In this document: positions 7,124 to 13,745 of the stretch, in pieces
Position numbering within the stretch: the stretch's first letter is position 1
Layout of the letters: every line of letters starts with the position of its first letter
Virus record (IMG/VR): IMGVR_UViG_3300027784_000057
Span: 1-22,343 of that record
Source: a virus
Reading direction: 5' to 3' (one strand)
DNA length: 22,343 bases
The notes under the pieces: generated by a model
What the model was told of the DNA's origin: nothing
Database searches by the model: none
Seen by the model: the letters and a program-made list of their open reading frames with translations, nothing else
Translations under genes and position numbers: made by a program

Positions 7124-7567
7124 GTGTATAAGGGAGACCTTAGTAATCGGCCTGCCCCCCGCTTGGTGTTCGTCTGGGAGGGAGTCTTGGCGCACCCCCT
7201 CAAGGGAGCAGAGTCTCGGATCTCGAAGTACCTCCGTAAGGGTGCCTGGGAGAAGGCTCTGTCGTTGCACACGACTGACTCAGTGATGAGCCACCAGTTG
7301 TGGCGGCTGGCCTGGAACTACGATTTCGGTCTTGACGTGGCGACGTATCTGTCGCAAGATCCGGGGTTCGTGGACGCGCTACGGGAGCGGCTAGACGCAG
7401 AGGACCTTCCCATTGGTCACGTCAACGGGACGGACACTCTCGACCTCGCGGGTCATCGCCTGATCCACGTTCAGAGGGTATTCGATAATGACGAGCGGAG
7501 GACGATGATGTATGGATCAAAGGGACGGCGTGTTGATGATCCCCGAGTCTTCGACCCGCTCTACTGA
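7124..7567 (+). CDS. Unknown protein, possibly HAD-like with lost catalytic residues
   Basis: A 147-residue protein starting at GTG 7124, with AGGGGG (7112-7117) upstream; its TGA overlaps the helicase ATG by one base. Near the N-terminus RLVFVWEGVLAHP (13-25) has the form of the HAD hydrolase motif I (hhhhDxDGVL), but the two aspartates would be Val and Glu, so catalysis would be absent. Later segments (WRLAWNYDFGLDVATYLSQD, 60-79; HVQRVFDNDERRTMMYG, 115-131) fit alternating helices and strands of an alpha/beta protein. The HAD link is a weak resemblance only. Position between loader and helicase suggests a replication-associated role. Confidence 0.5.
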   Translation: MYKGDLSNRPAPRLVFVWEGVLAHPLKGAESRISKYLRKGAWEKALSLHTTDSVMSHQLWRLAWNYDFGLDVATYLSQDPGFVDALRERLDAEDLPIGHVNGTDTLDLAGHRLIHVQRVFDNDERRTMMYGSKGRRVDDPRVFDPLY

Positions 7568-8808
7568 TGGCTGACCTCGAACGCGCTCTGATCGCTAAGG
7601 TCCTCGAAACAGGGGACCTTAAGTCTGCGGTCAACCGGGGCGTGACGACCGATCACTTTCAGGATGACCGGGCTGCTCGTCAGTGGGATTGGATCCTTGA
7701 GTCGTGGTCGAAGTACGGTGAGCCTCCTGTCGAGGCTTCATTTAAGAGACACTTTCCCGAGCGCCTAGAGCAGACCGACGAGCCTCTCGACCTCCTGGTC
7801 GATGAGGTCGTCAAGACCCATGCCGCGCTCGAAACGAACGCCCTCATCATCGAGGCCTCACAGGCGATGGCTGAGGAGGACGGAGATCCTGAGCAAGCCC
7901 TGAGGATCTTAGAGTCCGGGCTGTCAGAGATCCGATCCGGGGTCTCGGTCTCTCAGGACATTGACCTCGTGCAGACGACGGAGGACCGTATGGAGCATTA
8001 CCGTTGGCTTCGTGAGCACAAGGGCGAACTACAAGGCATCCCGACCTCGTTCGAGACCATCGATGATGCGACGGGCGGGCTCCAGGAAGAACAACTGGTG
8101 ACCATCGTCGGGCAGGTCAAACAAGGTAAATCCTGGATCGCTCTCTCCGTGGCTCGTGCCGCGAGCGTGGCCGGGAAGCGTGTGCTCTTCGTATCCTTCG
8201 AGATGTCCGCGCCCGAGCAGCAGGCTCGGTATGATGCTCTTGCTGCTGGGGTCAATGCCGAGCGTCTGAAGAGGGGCCAGGTCTCAGAGCGGGAGTTGCG
8301 GAAGGTCCAGCGCAAGATCGAAGAAGAGAATGAGTCGAGCGGTGCCTTCATTTTGTCCACCGACACGACGAGCACGACGACGGTCTCGGGTCTACGGGCG
8401 AAGATTGACACCCATGCCCCCGACCTCGTGGTCGTGGACGGTGCCTATTTCATGGACGACGAGAATGGCGAGCCTAAAGGTACCCCGAGGGCTTTGACCA
8501 ACATCACCCGATCCCTGAAGAGGCTGGCGCAGGCAAAGAAGATCCCTGTCGTTATCACGACGCAAGCCCTTTCTTGGAAGGTCGGCAAGGGAGGGAAACT
8601 CGACGCCAATGCGGTTGGGTATTCCTCTTCATTCGTGCAGGACTCTGATGTGCTCCTCGGGGTCGAGAAGCAGGCTGAGGACGAGGGGATGTTCATCCTC
8701 CGTATTGTGCTCTCTCGTAACACCGGGCCTCGTGCTACACGCCTCTTCATGGATTGGGACACGTCACAATTTGAAGAGTTGGGTGAGGTCATTGAGTTCA
8801 ATGACTAA
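7567..8808 (+). CDS. dnaB: DnaB-like replicative DNA helicase
   Basis: A 413-residue hexameric helicase expected to unwind DNA ahead of the phage polymerase. The N-terminal part (1-100) is a short DnaB-type helical domain. The C-terminal RecA-like motor has a Walker A motif GQVKQGKS (182-189), the FEM element after strand 2 (211-213), a Walker B DLVVVDG (286-292) and a TTQALS sensor (331-336), ending in a region (SSFVQDSDVLLG) typical of DnaB. It is somewhat shorter than cellular DnaB, as usual in phages. The start ATG 7567 overlaps the previous TGA (TGATG), and the 3' end overlaps the primase start by 8 bp, implying translational coupling of loader, helicase and primase. Confidence 0.9.
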   Translation: MADLERALIAKVLETGDLKSAVNRGVTTDHFQDDRAARQWDWILESWSKYGEPPVEASFKRHFPERLEQTDEPLDLLVDEVVKTHAALETNALIIEASQAMAEEDGDPEQALRILESGLSEIRSGVSVSQDIDLVQTTEDRMEHYRWLREHKGELQGIPTSFETIDDATGGLQEEQLVTIVGQVKQGKSWIALSVARAASVAGKRVLFVSFEMSAPEQQARYDALAAGVNAERLKRGQVSERELRKVQRKIEEENESSGAFILSTDTTSTTTVSGLRAKIDTHAPDLVVVDGAYFMDDENGEPKGTPRALTNITRSLKRLAQAKKIPVVITTQALSWKVGKGGKLDANAVGYSSSFVQDSDVLLGVEKQAEDEGMFILRIVLSRNTGPRATRLFMDWDTSQFEELGEVIEFND

Positions 8809-9775
8809 GCCTAAGAGGAAGGACGGGCCTCCCCTCGTACCCAAGGACGTGGTAGGGGCACTGCACCGTCTCGGGATCAGGCCCGAGCGCGCTAACGGTG
8901 GTGAGATTGCTGCCCGCTGCCCCGGACACTACTCTCGGCTGGGCCGCGCCGACCGACGGGCGGGCTCGTGGAGTATCAGCACCAGGACCGGGAAGCACCA
9001 CTGCTTCTCGTGCGGCTTTGGCGGGGACTTCACGATCCTCGTCATGGAGATCCGTGGCTGGTCTCGACGCAAGGCTCAGATGTGGGTCGTGTCGTTGGGC
9101 GCTGAGGTCGCGCAGGAGGAGATGCAGCCCGAGGAGTACCGGGTCCGTGTCGAGGAGGCCTCCCTCGTGCTCTACTCCCCTCCCCCTACCCGCGCGCTCA
9201 AGAGGAGGGGCCTCACTGCCGAGGCTGCCGCCCACTACGGGGTCTTGTGGGACCCGGAGGAGGATGCTTGGATCCTTCCTTTCCGCGATGAAGAGGGCTC
9301 TTTGATCGGGTGGCAGCGCAAGTGGGAGGGGGAGTCGAAGGTACGTAATCATCCCCGAGGCCTGCGAAAGGGCCAGACACTATTCGGTATTGACCGGCTG
9401 GAGTCCGATGAGGTAGTGTTGGTGGAGTCTCCTCTTGATGCGGCGAAGGTCCATGCTGCGGGGATCAGTGGAGCGGTAGCGGTGGCCGGGGCGAGGTTGA
9501 CGGTGGAGCAGAAGCGCATTCTCCTACGCCGAGCCCGGAGGCTGGTGCTGGCTCTCGACAACGATGAGCCTGGTCGCAGGGCTGCTGAGGACGTGGTCAA
9601 CAGCATTGGCACACGCCTCGGTGCGAGGGTCTTTGACTATGATGCCGCGCCGGATGCGAAGGACCCCGGTGACATGACTTACGACCAGATCGTAGAGGGG
9701 TACGAAGGAGCGAGGTACTTCTTACTGGACAAGGTGACGAGACGGGAGGCAGTGACATCTTCACGGGAGAACTGA
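8801..9775 (+). CDS. dnaG: DnaG-like primase (zinc finger plus TOPRIM)
   Basis: A 324-residue primase that would synthesise RNA primers for the phage replisome. The start is ATG 8801 (MTKPKRKDG); the frame is open further upstream, but that portion lies in the helicase gene and is not conserved-looking. Zinc ligands C40, H43, C68 and C71 form a CHC2-type finger (RCPGH, then HHCFSCGFGGDF). A TOPRIM domain follows, with the catalytic Glu in VVLVESPLDAAKV and the Asp pair in LVLALDNDEPGRRAA. The protein is short compared with bacterial DnaG and lacks a large helicase-interaction domain, as in many phage primases. It overlaps dnaB by 8 bp and abuts the SNF2-type helicase. Confidence 0.88.
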   Translation: MTKPKRKDGPPLVPKDVVGALHRLGIRPERANGGEIAARCPGHYSRLGRADRRAGSWSISTRTGKHHCFSCGFGGDFTILVMEIRGWSRRKAQMWVVSLGAEVAQEEMQPEEYRVRVEEASLVLYSPPPTRALKRRGLTAEAAAHYGVLWDPEEDAWILPFRDEEGSLIGWQRKWEGESKVRNHPRGLRKGQTLFGIDRLESDEVVLVESPLDAAKVHAAGISGAVAVAGARLTVEQKRILLRRARRLVLALDNDEPGRRAAEDVVNSIGTRLGARVFDYDAAPDAKDPGDMTYDQIVEGYEGARYFLLDKVTRREAVTSSREN

Positions 9776-11346
9776 AGCCTTTCCAGATTGACGGCTTGCA
9801 CAAACTCCTTGACCTCGAAGGGGGTTTGTTGTCGTTCGTCTTTGGGCTGGGTAAGACTCCCACGGCTCTCGCGTGGTCGGAAGATCTCATTGAGTGCGGG
9901 GAAGCGAAGACTGGTTGGGTCGTTACCGACGGTAACCTGAAGTATCAGTGGCTCGGGACTGAGGGTGGTGACGGGATCGACCCTAGCGGGATCCTCGGGT
10001 TCACTGACTCCTCTGCCATCGTCATTGACGGCAATCCGAAGGAGCGTAAGGCGCAGTATCGAGAGGCAATGACGGGGCGCTATCAGTACATTGTCATTGG
10101 CTACACGAATATCACGAATGAGTGGGAGAAGGTTCGTCATCTTCCCCGAGACTTCGTAATCGCTGACGAGATCACGGCGATCAAGAATCCCTGGTCCCAG
10201 CGCACGAAGGCCTTCACGAAGGTGGACTCTCCTCGAAGGCTGGGCCTGAGCGGGGCACCCATTGAGAACAAGATCGAGGACGCATTCTTCATCCTGCGTT
10301 GGATCGACCCCGACGTGTTTGGACCCTTCCACGTCTTCGAGCGGGTCTTCATCGAGCGCGACCGCTTTGGAAATGTAGTGCGGTGTAAAGACCCCGAACT
10401 TTTCCGGGAACTGCTTGATTCGGTGATGGTGCGCTCCTCGGAAGAGGACAGGGCGGAAAACCTGCCGGATGTTATTAATGGGGGTATGACTCCCCACTAC
10501 GTTCGATTCGATCCTTTCGGGGAGAGTTTGTACAACTCCCTGGCAGATGGGCTCGTGGAAGAACTTCGTGAGGCGGCATCGAAGTTGGGCTCGTCCTTCA
10601 ACCTGTGGGCTCATTACACGGGGGTCAAGGACAATCCGGTAGCAGATGCTATTCGCGGTAGGGTGATGAGTTACCTTCTCTGCATTCGTCTTCTATGTGA
10701 CCACCCGGACTTGCTCCATGTAAGCGCAGAGAAGTACGACCGCACAGGAGGGGCTCGGGGTGCTGCTCGTGCATCGGAGTTGCGTGAGAATGGTCTTTTA
10801 CTCCCCATGGGGTCGAGGTCTCCGAAGTTGGCCGAACTCATTAAGCAGGTACAGGACTTCCTGGATGAAGACGAAGACAACAAGATCGTTATCTTCACTG
10901 CCTTCACTGAGATGCTATCGATATTGGCTGAGATGCTTGCTCCTGAAGCAAAGTACGTGACATTCCACGGGGGTAAGACGGCGAAGGCAAAAGATGCTGC
11001 GAGAAGAGCATTCAACGAGGACCCCGAGGTTCGTCTGTTTTTGACATCTGATGCAGGAGGCTATGGGTTGAACCTTCCTGTCGCTAACCTGCTCATCAAT
11101 TACGATCTGCCTTGGGGCGCGGGCAAGCAAGGACAGCGCAACGCTCGCATCGTCCGCATGAGCAGTGAGTGGGATGAGGTAGAGCAGCGGGCGCTCCTTA
11201 TGGAGGGCTCCGTCGAGGAGCGGATGCTGGACCTCATCGCCATGCAGACCCGCATGAGCGAGCGTCTAGTTGACGGGCGGGGCAAGGGGGGACTATCCCT
11301 GGGCATCGGGAGTCTCGTGCAGTTTCTGGAAGAAACCAGGCCTTAG
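9757..11346 (+). CDS. SNF2-type DEAD/DEAH helicase
   Basis: An SF2 helicase of about 529 residues. Motif I is FGLGKT (K about residue 33), motif II is ADEITAIKNP, motif III LSGAPIENK, motif IV KIVIFTAFTEMLS, motif V TSDAGGYGLNL and motif VI QRNARIVRMSS. SNF2-like phage helicases act in replication, recombination or fork remodelling. The start is a problem: the first ATG/GTG/TTG in frame is TTG 9796, yet the preceding codons read FTGELKPFQIDGL, the conserved Q-motif-like opening (PFQxxGL) of this family. GGGAGG (9744-9749) is ideally spaced before ATC 9757, used here as the most likely start; a stop at 9670-9672 limits anything longer. The alternative is 9796..11346, or a sequence error. Overlaps the primase end by 19 bp. 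Confidence 0.8.
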   Translation: MFTGELKPFQIDGLHKLLDLEGGLLSFVFGLGKTPTALAWSEDLIECGEAKTGWVVTDGNLKYQWLGTEGGDGIDPSGILGFTDSSAIVIDGNPKERKAQYREAMTGRYQYIVIGYTNITNEWEKVRHLPRDFVIADEITAIKNPWSQRTKAFTKVDSPRRLGLSGAPIENKIEDAFFILRWIDPDVFGPFHVFERVFIERDRFGNVVRCKDPELFRELLDSVMVRSSEEDRAENLPDVINGGMTPHYVRFDPFGESLYNSLADGLVEELREAASKLGSSFNLWAHYTGVKDNPVADAIRGRVMSYLLCIRLLCDHPDLLHVSAEKYDRTGGARGAARASELRENGLLLPMGSRSPKLAELIKQVQDFLDEDEDNKIVIFTAFTEMLSILAEMLAPEAKYVTFHGGKTAKAKDAARRAFNEDPEVRLFLTSDAGGYGLNLPVANLLINYDLPWGAGKQGQRNARIVRMSSEWDEVEQRALLMEGSVEERMLDLIAMQTRMSERLVDGRGKGGLSLGIGSLVQFLEETRP

Positions 11347-11348
11347 AC

Positions 11349-11377
11349 TTGCGAGGACTGGGCATCATAGTTAGTAT
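11349..11377 (+). promoter_or_regulatory. Strong sigma70-type promoter for the polymerase/recombination module
   Basis: TTGCGA (11349-11354), 17 bp, TAGTAT (11372-11377) in a 68-bp gap. Transcription would begin near 11384, giving a leader of about 30 bases with AGAGGAG before the ATG at 11415. It probably serves the long gene run that follows. Confidence 0.65.
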
Positions 11378-11414
11378 GGCCCTGTCGTAGGAGAACCGAG
11401 CAGAGGAGACGAAG

Positions 11415-11861
11415 ATGGCGACGACGGTGAAGCGGCGCAACAAGCCGGGGCTGAACACGCGGACAGTGCGGGAGAAGGTCCGCCAGTTCGTTGGTCTCGA
11501 CGCTGAGGCCAAGGTCCTGGAGAAGCGCAGGAAGGAACTCCGGGATGACCTCGTGGCGGTCATCGAGGAGTACGGGTACGAGGACCCTAACGAGGGGCAT
11601 TCGTACTTTGACCTCGGTGACGAGACGGTCGAGGGCGTTACGCGCATCAAGCGCGAGCGCCGGGTGAGCCGTTCCCTGGACCGGGAGAAGGCCATGGCGC
11701 TCATCACGGAGCGGGGCCTGGAGTCTGAAGTCATCCAGTGGCAGCCGGTCATTGACGAGGACGCCTTGTACGAGCAGGTGTACCACGGCAAGATCAAGCC
11801 CGAGGAGATCGACGACCTCGTGGTTGAGAAGATCTCCTACGCCTTTAAGCCGGTGCGGTAG
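11415..11861 (+). CDS. Gam-like or conserved phage recombination-module protein
   Basis: A 148-residue protein: helical N-terminal half (residues 15-55; LDAEAKVLEKRRKELRDDLV), then a beta region (HSYFDLGDETVEGVTRIKRE), then conserved-looking segments SRSLDREKAMALITERGLE, WQPVIDEDALYEQVYHGKI and VEKISYAFKPVR. This pattern recurs in actinophage replication modules. A long helix followed by a small beta region and acidic helix also suits Gam-type host-nuclease inhibitors, but the similarity is loose. First gene behind a strong promoter, with AGAGGAG upstream; its TAG overlaps the next GTG. Function not proven. Confidence 0.6.
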   Translation: MATTVKRRNKPGLNTRTVREKVRQFVGLDAEAKVLEKRRKELRDDLVAVIEEYGYEDPNEGHSYFDLGDETVEGVTRIKRERRVSRSLDREKAMALITERGLESEVIQWQPVIDEDALYEQVYHGKIKPEEIDDLVVEKISYAFKPVR

Positions 11862-12148
11862 TGGTGGACGCCTACTTTTGCACGGTCATCATCTCCTTCA
11901 TCTCCGTGGCTCTCGTAGTTGCCCTGGGGGGTCTCTACGCCCTACGCCGCCGTTTGGAGTTCTACCGACGGGAGTATTTCGATCTCCTGAAGGTTGTGCA
12001 GAGACTACAGGCTAGCCACATCGACCTACTCTCGATCTCCAAGCCTGACAGTGTTTGGGAGGGCCGGATAGACGGTGTGGTCGAGACCTTGCAGGAGATT
12101 CGGGCTGATATCGAAAGACTGCACCCTGAGGGGGATCGCCATGAGTGA
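11861..12148 (+). CDS. Small single-TM membrane protein
   Basis: A 95-residue protein starting at GTG 11861 (TAGTG overlap with the previous stop; GTG 11864 is an equally possible start). One hydrophobic helix at about residues 4-27 (FCTVIISFISVALVVALGGL) is followed by basic residues (RRRLEFYRREYF), so the C-terminal part should be cytoplasmic, and then a helical segment that may form a coiled coil. Last 8 bp overlap the next gene. No family recognised; it may attach a replication component to the membrane, but this is speculation. Confidence 0.6.
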   Translation: MVDAYFCTVIISFISVALVVALGGLYALRRRLEFYRREYFDLLKVVQRLQASHIDLLSISKPDSVWEGRIDGVVETLQEIRADIERLHPEGDRHE

Positions 12149-12566
12149 TGACCCGATCCTTGACCGATTTCGTCCTCCGCACGTTGGTACCTCGCTCTTC
12201 GAGTCGGAAGAGGAAGGGCCTGAGGAGACTGAAGCGCCCTCATGGGAGCGCCGTGGGAGGGTCTACAGCATCAAGTCGAGGGATGTGGAACTCTTCCCTG
12301 TTGGCGCGCTCGCTGAGGCTCTGAACCGTAAGCCCACCACGATTCGGTCGTGGGAGTCTCGGGGGTGGTATCCGAAGACGCCCATCCGTGGACCGGTACA
12401 GGGGCACACCGGCAAGCGTCGTCTCTACACGCGGGAGATGATCGAGGGGACCGTAGAGATTGCCTGGGACGAGGGACTGATGCCCGATCCCCACCGCTCT
12501 CCTCCGATGGAGGACACTGACTTCGTTGCTCGCGTGTTCGACCTTTATGACAGTCTGGAGATCTGA
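12141..12566 (+). CDS. MerR-like helix-turn-helix protein
   Basis: A 141-residue protein with a MerR- or excisionase-type winged helix-turn-helix: residues 51-80 (LFPVGALAEALNRKPTTIRS, then WESRGWYPKT) followed by a basic wing and GKRRLYTREMIEGTVEIAWD (91-110). The N-terminal 40 residues are acidic and probably disordered. Start ATG 12141 has GAGGGGG (12128-12134) upstream; a longer frame exists but would lie within the preceding gene. It might control phage transcription or bind DNA structurally; targets are unknown. It overlaps the next gene by one base (TGATG). Confidence 0.7.
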   Translation: MSDDPILDRFRPPHVGTSLFESEEEGPEETEAPSWERRGRVYSIKSRDVELFPVGALAEALNRKPTTIRSWESRGWYPKTPIRGPVQGHTGKRRLYTREMIEGTVEIAWDEGLMPDPHRSPPMEDTDFVARVFDLYDSLEI

Positions 12567-12853
12567 TGCACATCGAGAAGACGCGGAGGTTCACCGTACA
12601 GCCTCGTCAGTACGAGGGCGTTCAGTTTGGGGCCACAGTGTCGGCCAGTCATCACGATCTCGGGCTGACTGACGAAGATCTTCAAGGTCGCCTGGCCGAC
12701 GAGAATGTCGAGGTCCACAATGACCTGCAAAGGCTCGTGGATGAGCGGTTGGACTCGCTCATCGAGGAGGATATGAGGGAGGCTCGACGGATCCAGGGTG
12801 CTGCCGAGTGGGGCGGGGAGCCCGCCCCCAAGAAGCGTCGGAGGAACGCATGA
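12566..12853 (+). CDS. Conserved-looking small phage protein
   Basis: A 95-residue protein: a beta-rich first third (RRFTVQPRQYEGVQFGATVS), an acidic helical middle (LGLTDEDLQGRLADENVEVH and the following helix with LVDERLDSLIEEDMREARRI) and a basic end (PKKRRRNA). The 'xYEgvxfgatv' plus helical arrangement recurs in actinophage replication modules without a known function. ATG 12566 overlaps the upstream TGA by one base, so it should be translated from the same message as the HTH protein. Confidence 0.6.
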   Translation: MHIEKTRRFTVQPRQYEGVQFGATVSASHHDLGLTDEDLQGRLADENVEVHNDLQRLVDERLDSLIEEDMREARRIQGAAEWGGEPAPKKRRRNA

Positions 12854-12918
12854 GGAGCGTCGAGCCCGAGGTCACGCTGCTGGCCTACACCATGACCATG
12901 ACTGAACGGAGGAGATAA
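12850..12918 (+). CDS. 22-residue ORF, possible remnant of thyX
   Basis: A tiny ORF (starts MRSVEPEVTLLAYTMTM, ends in ERRR) whose ATG overlaps the previous TGA as ATGA. GGAGGA (12840-12845) lies four bases upstream, a site good enough to decide this start. The segment EPEVTLLAYT is like the first beta strand of many flavin-dependent thymidylate synthases (ThyX), a gene often found in this part of phage genomes, so this may be the stub of a deleted thyX. It may equally be a coincidence or a translation-coupling peptide, since the ribosome site of the next gene lies at its 3' end. Confidence 0.35.
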   Translation: MRSVEPEVTLLAYTMTMTERRR

Positions 12919-12920
12919 AG

Positions 12921-13745
12921 ATGGTCGAGAAGCGACGCCGCAAGCGCGGTGCCCCGGCGCACGACGAGTACCGCTCGCGCGCCAAGGAAGAGTTCGATGT
13001 CGATGACGATGACGACACGGGTGGCGAGGACGAGGCTGAGGAGACCGAGGCCCCTCGTCGCCGTGGTGGAGGAGGAAGTATGGCAGCCAAGGGAGGAGCA
13101 GGCTGGGACGCTTTCAAGGGTCTCGGCTCTAGCAAGGGTGCAGGTCGTCCTGATCGTCTCAAGTTGGAACTCGATGGACCGCCGGTCCTGGTCAAGTTCC
13201 TCGATGATGAGCCTTTTGCTGTCTACCAGAGGCATTGGGTACAGGAGATGCCGAAGGGCAAGAAGAAGTCCTTCGTCGCACCGGATAACGACGCGGACAA
13301 CCCTCTTCTTGCCGTAGGCCACGAGCCCGAGACGCGGGTGTGCTTCAACGTCGCTGTCGTGTGGACGGAGAGCGGTGAGGGCGTGGGCAAGGTGCTCGTG
13401 TTGGACGCTCCTGCCGGTCTCGCGGCAACGCTTCGTGATCTCAATGACCACGAGCGGAAGGGTCCTCTCTCGAAGGAATACTTCGAGATCGCCATGTTCC
13501 GCCAGAACAATGGCTTTACAGCCTATTCGGTGGACTTCGTGAAGGGCCGTGATCTCCGCGAGGAGTTCGAGATCGACCCCCTGTCCGACGATGACCTCGA
13601 CGCGCTTGAGGCCGAGGCCTACGAGTACGAGGACTACGTGGATGAGGTGGACATTCCTGGCATGAAGGAGGCCGCTGACATTCTCCTCGGTGAGGACGGG
13701 GAGGACGATGAGCCCTCTACCCCCGCTCGCCGCCGTCGCCGGTAG
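12921..13745 (+). CDS. Single-stranded DNA-binding protein, gp32-like, zinc cysteines lost
   Basis: A 274-residue protein probably coating single-stranded DNA for the adjacent DNA polymerase. Residues 1-60 are charged and disordered (DVDDDDD, then basic RRRGGGG). The core (78-220) has the pattern of gp32-like SSBs linked to phage family A polymerases: RLKLELDGPPVLVKFLDDEP, a HW pair at 105-106, CFNVAVVW, GPLSKEYFEIAMFRQNNG and VDFVKGRDLREEFE. In this family the turn before the 'FNVV' strand usually carries a zinc site of the CxxxxCPLC type; here the matching residues read FVAPDND and NPLLAVG, with no cysteine. The tail is acidic, then Arg-rich. ATG 12921 has GGAGGAG at the right distance. Identity is inferred from pattern and location. 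Confidence 0.68.
   Translation: MVEKRRRKRGAPAHDEYRSRAKEEFDVDDDDDTGGEDEAEETEAPRRRGGGGSMAAKGGAGWDAFKGLGSSKGAGRPDRLKLELDGPPVLVKFLDDEPFAVYQRHWVQEMPKGKKKSFVAPDNDADNPLLAVGHEPETRVCFNVAVVWTESGEGVGKVLVLDAPAGLAATLRDLNDHERKGPLSKEYFEIAMFRQNNGFTAYSVDFVKGRDLREEFEIDPLSDDDLDALEAEAYEYEDYVDEVDIPGMKEAADILLGEDGEDDEPSTPARRRRR

Noticed and set aside
9719-9775. Programmed -1 frameshift joining primase and helicase
   Set aside because: No X-XXY-YYZ slippery heptamer is visible near the primase stop; a non-standard start at 9757 is simpler.
9679-10614. 311-codon open frame on the minus strand
   Set aside because: Antisense to the SNF2 helicase with clear motifs on the plus strand; no family signature of its own.
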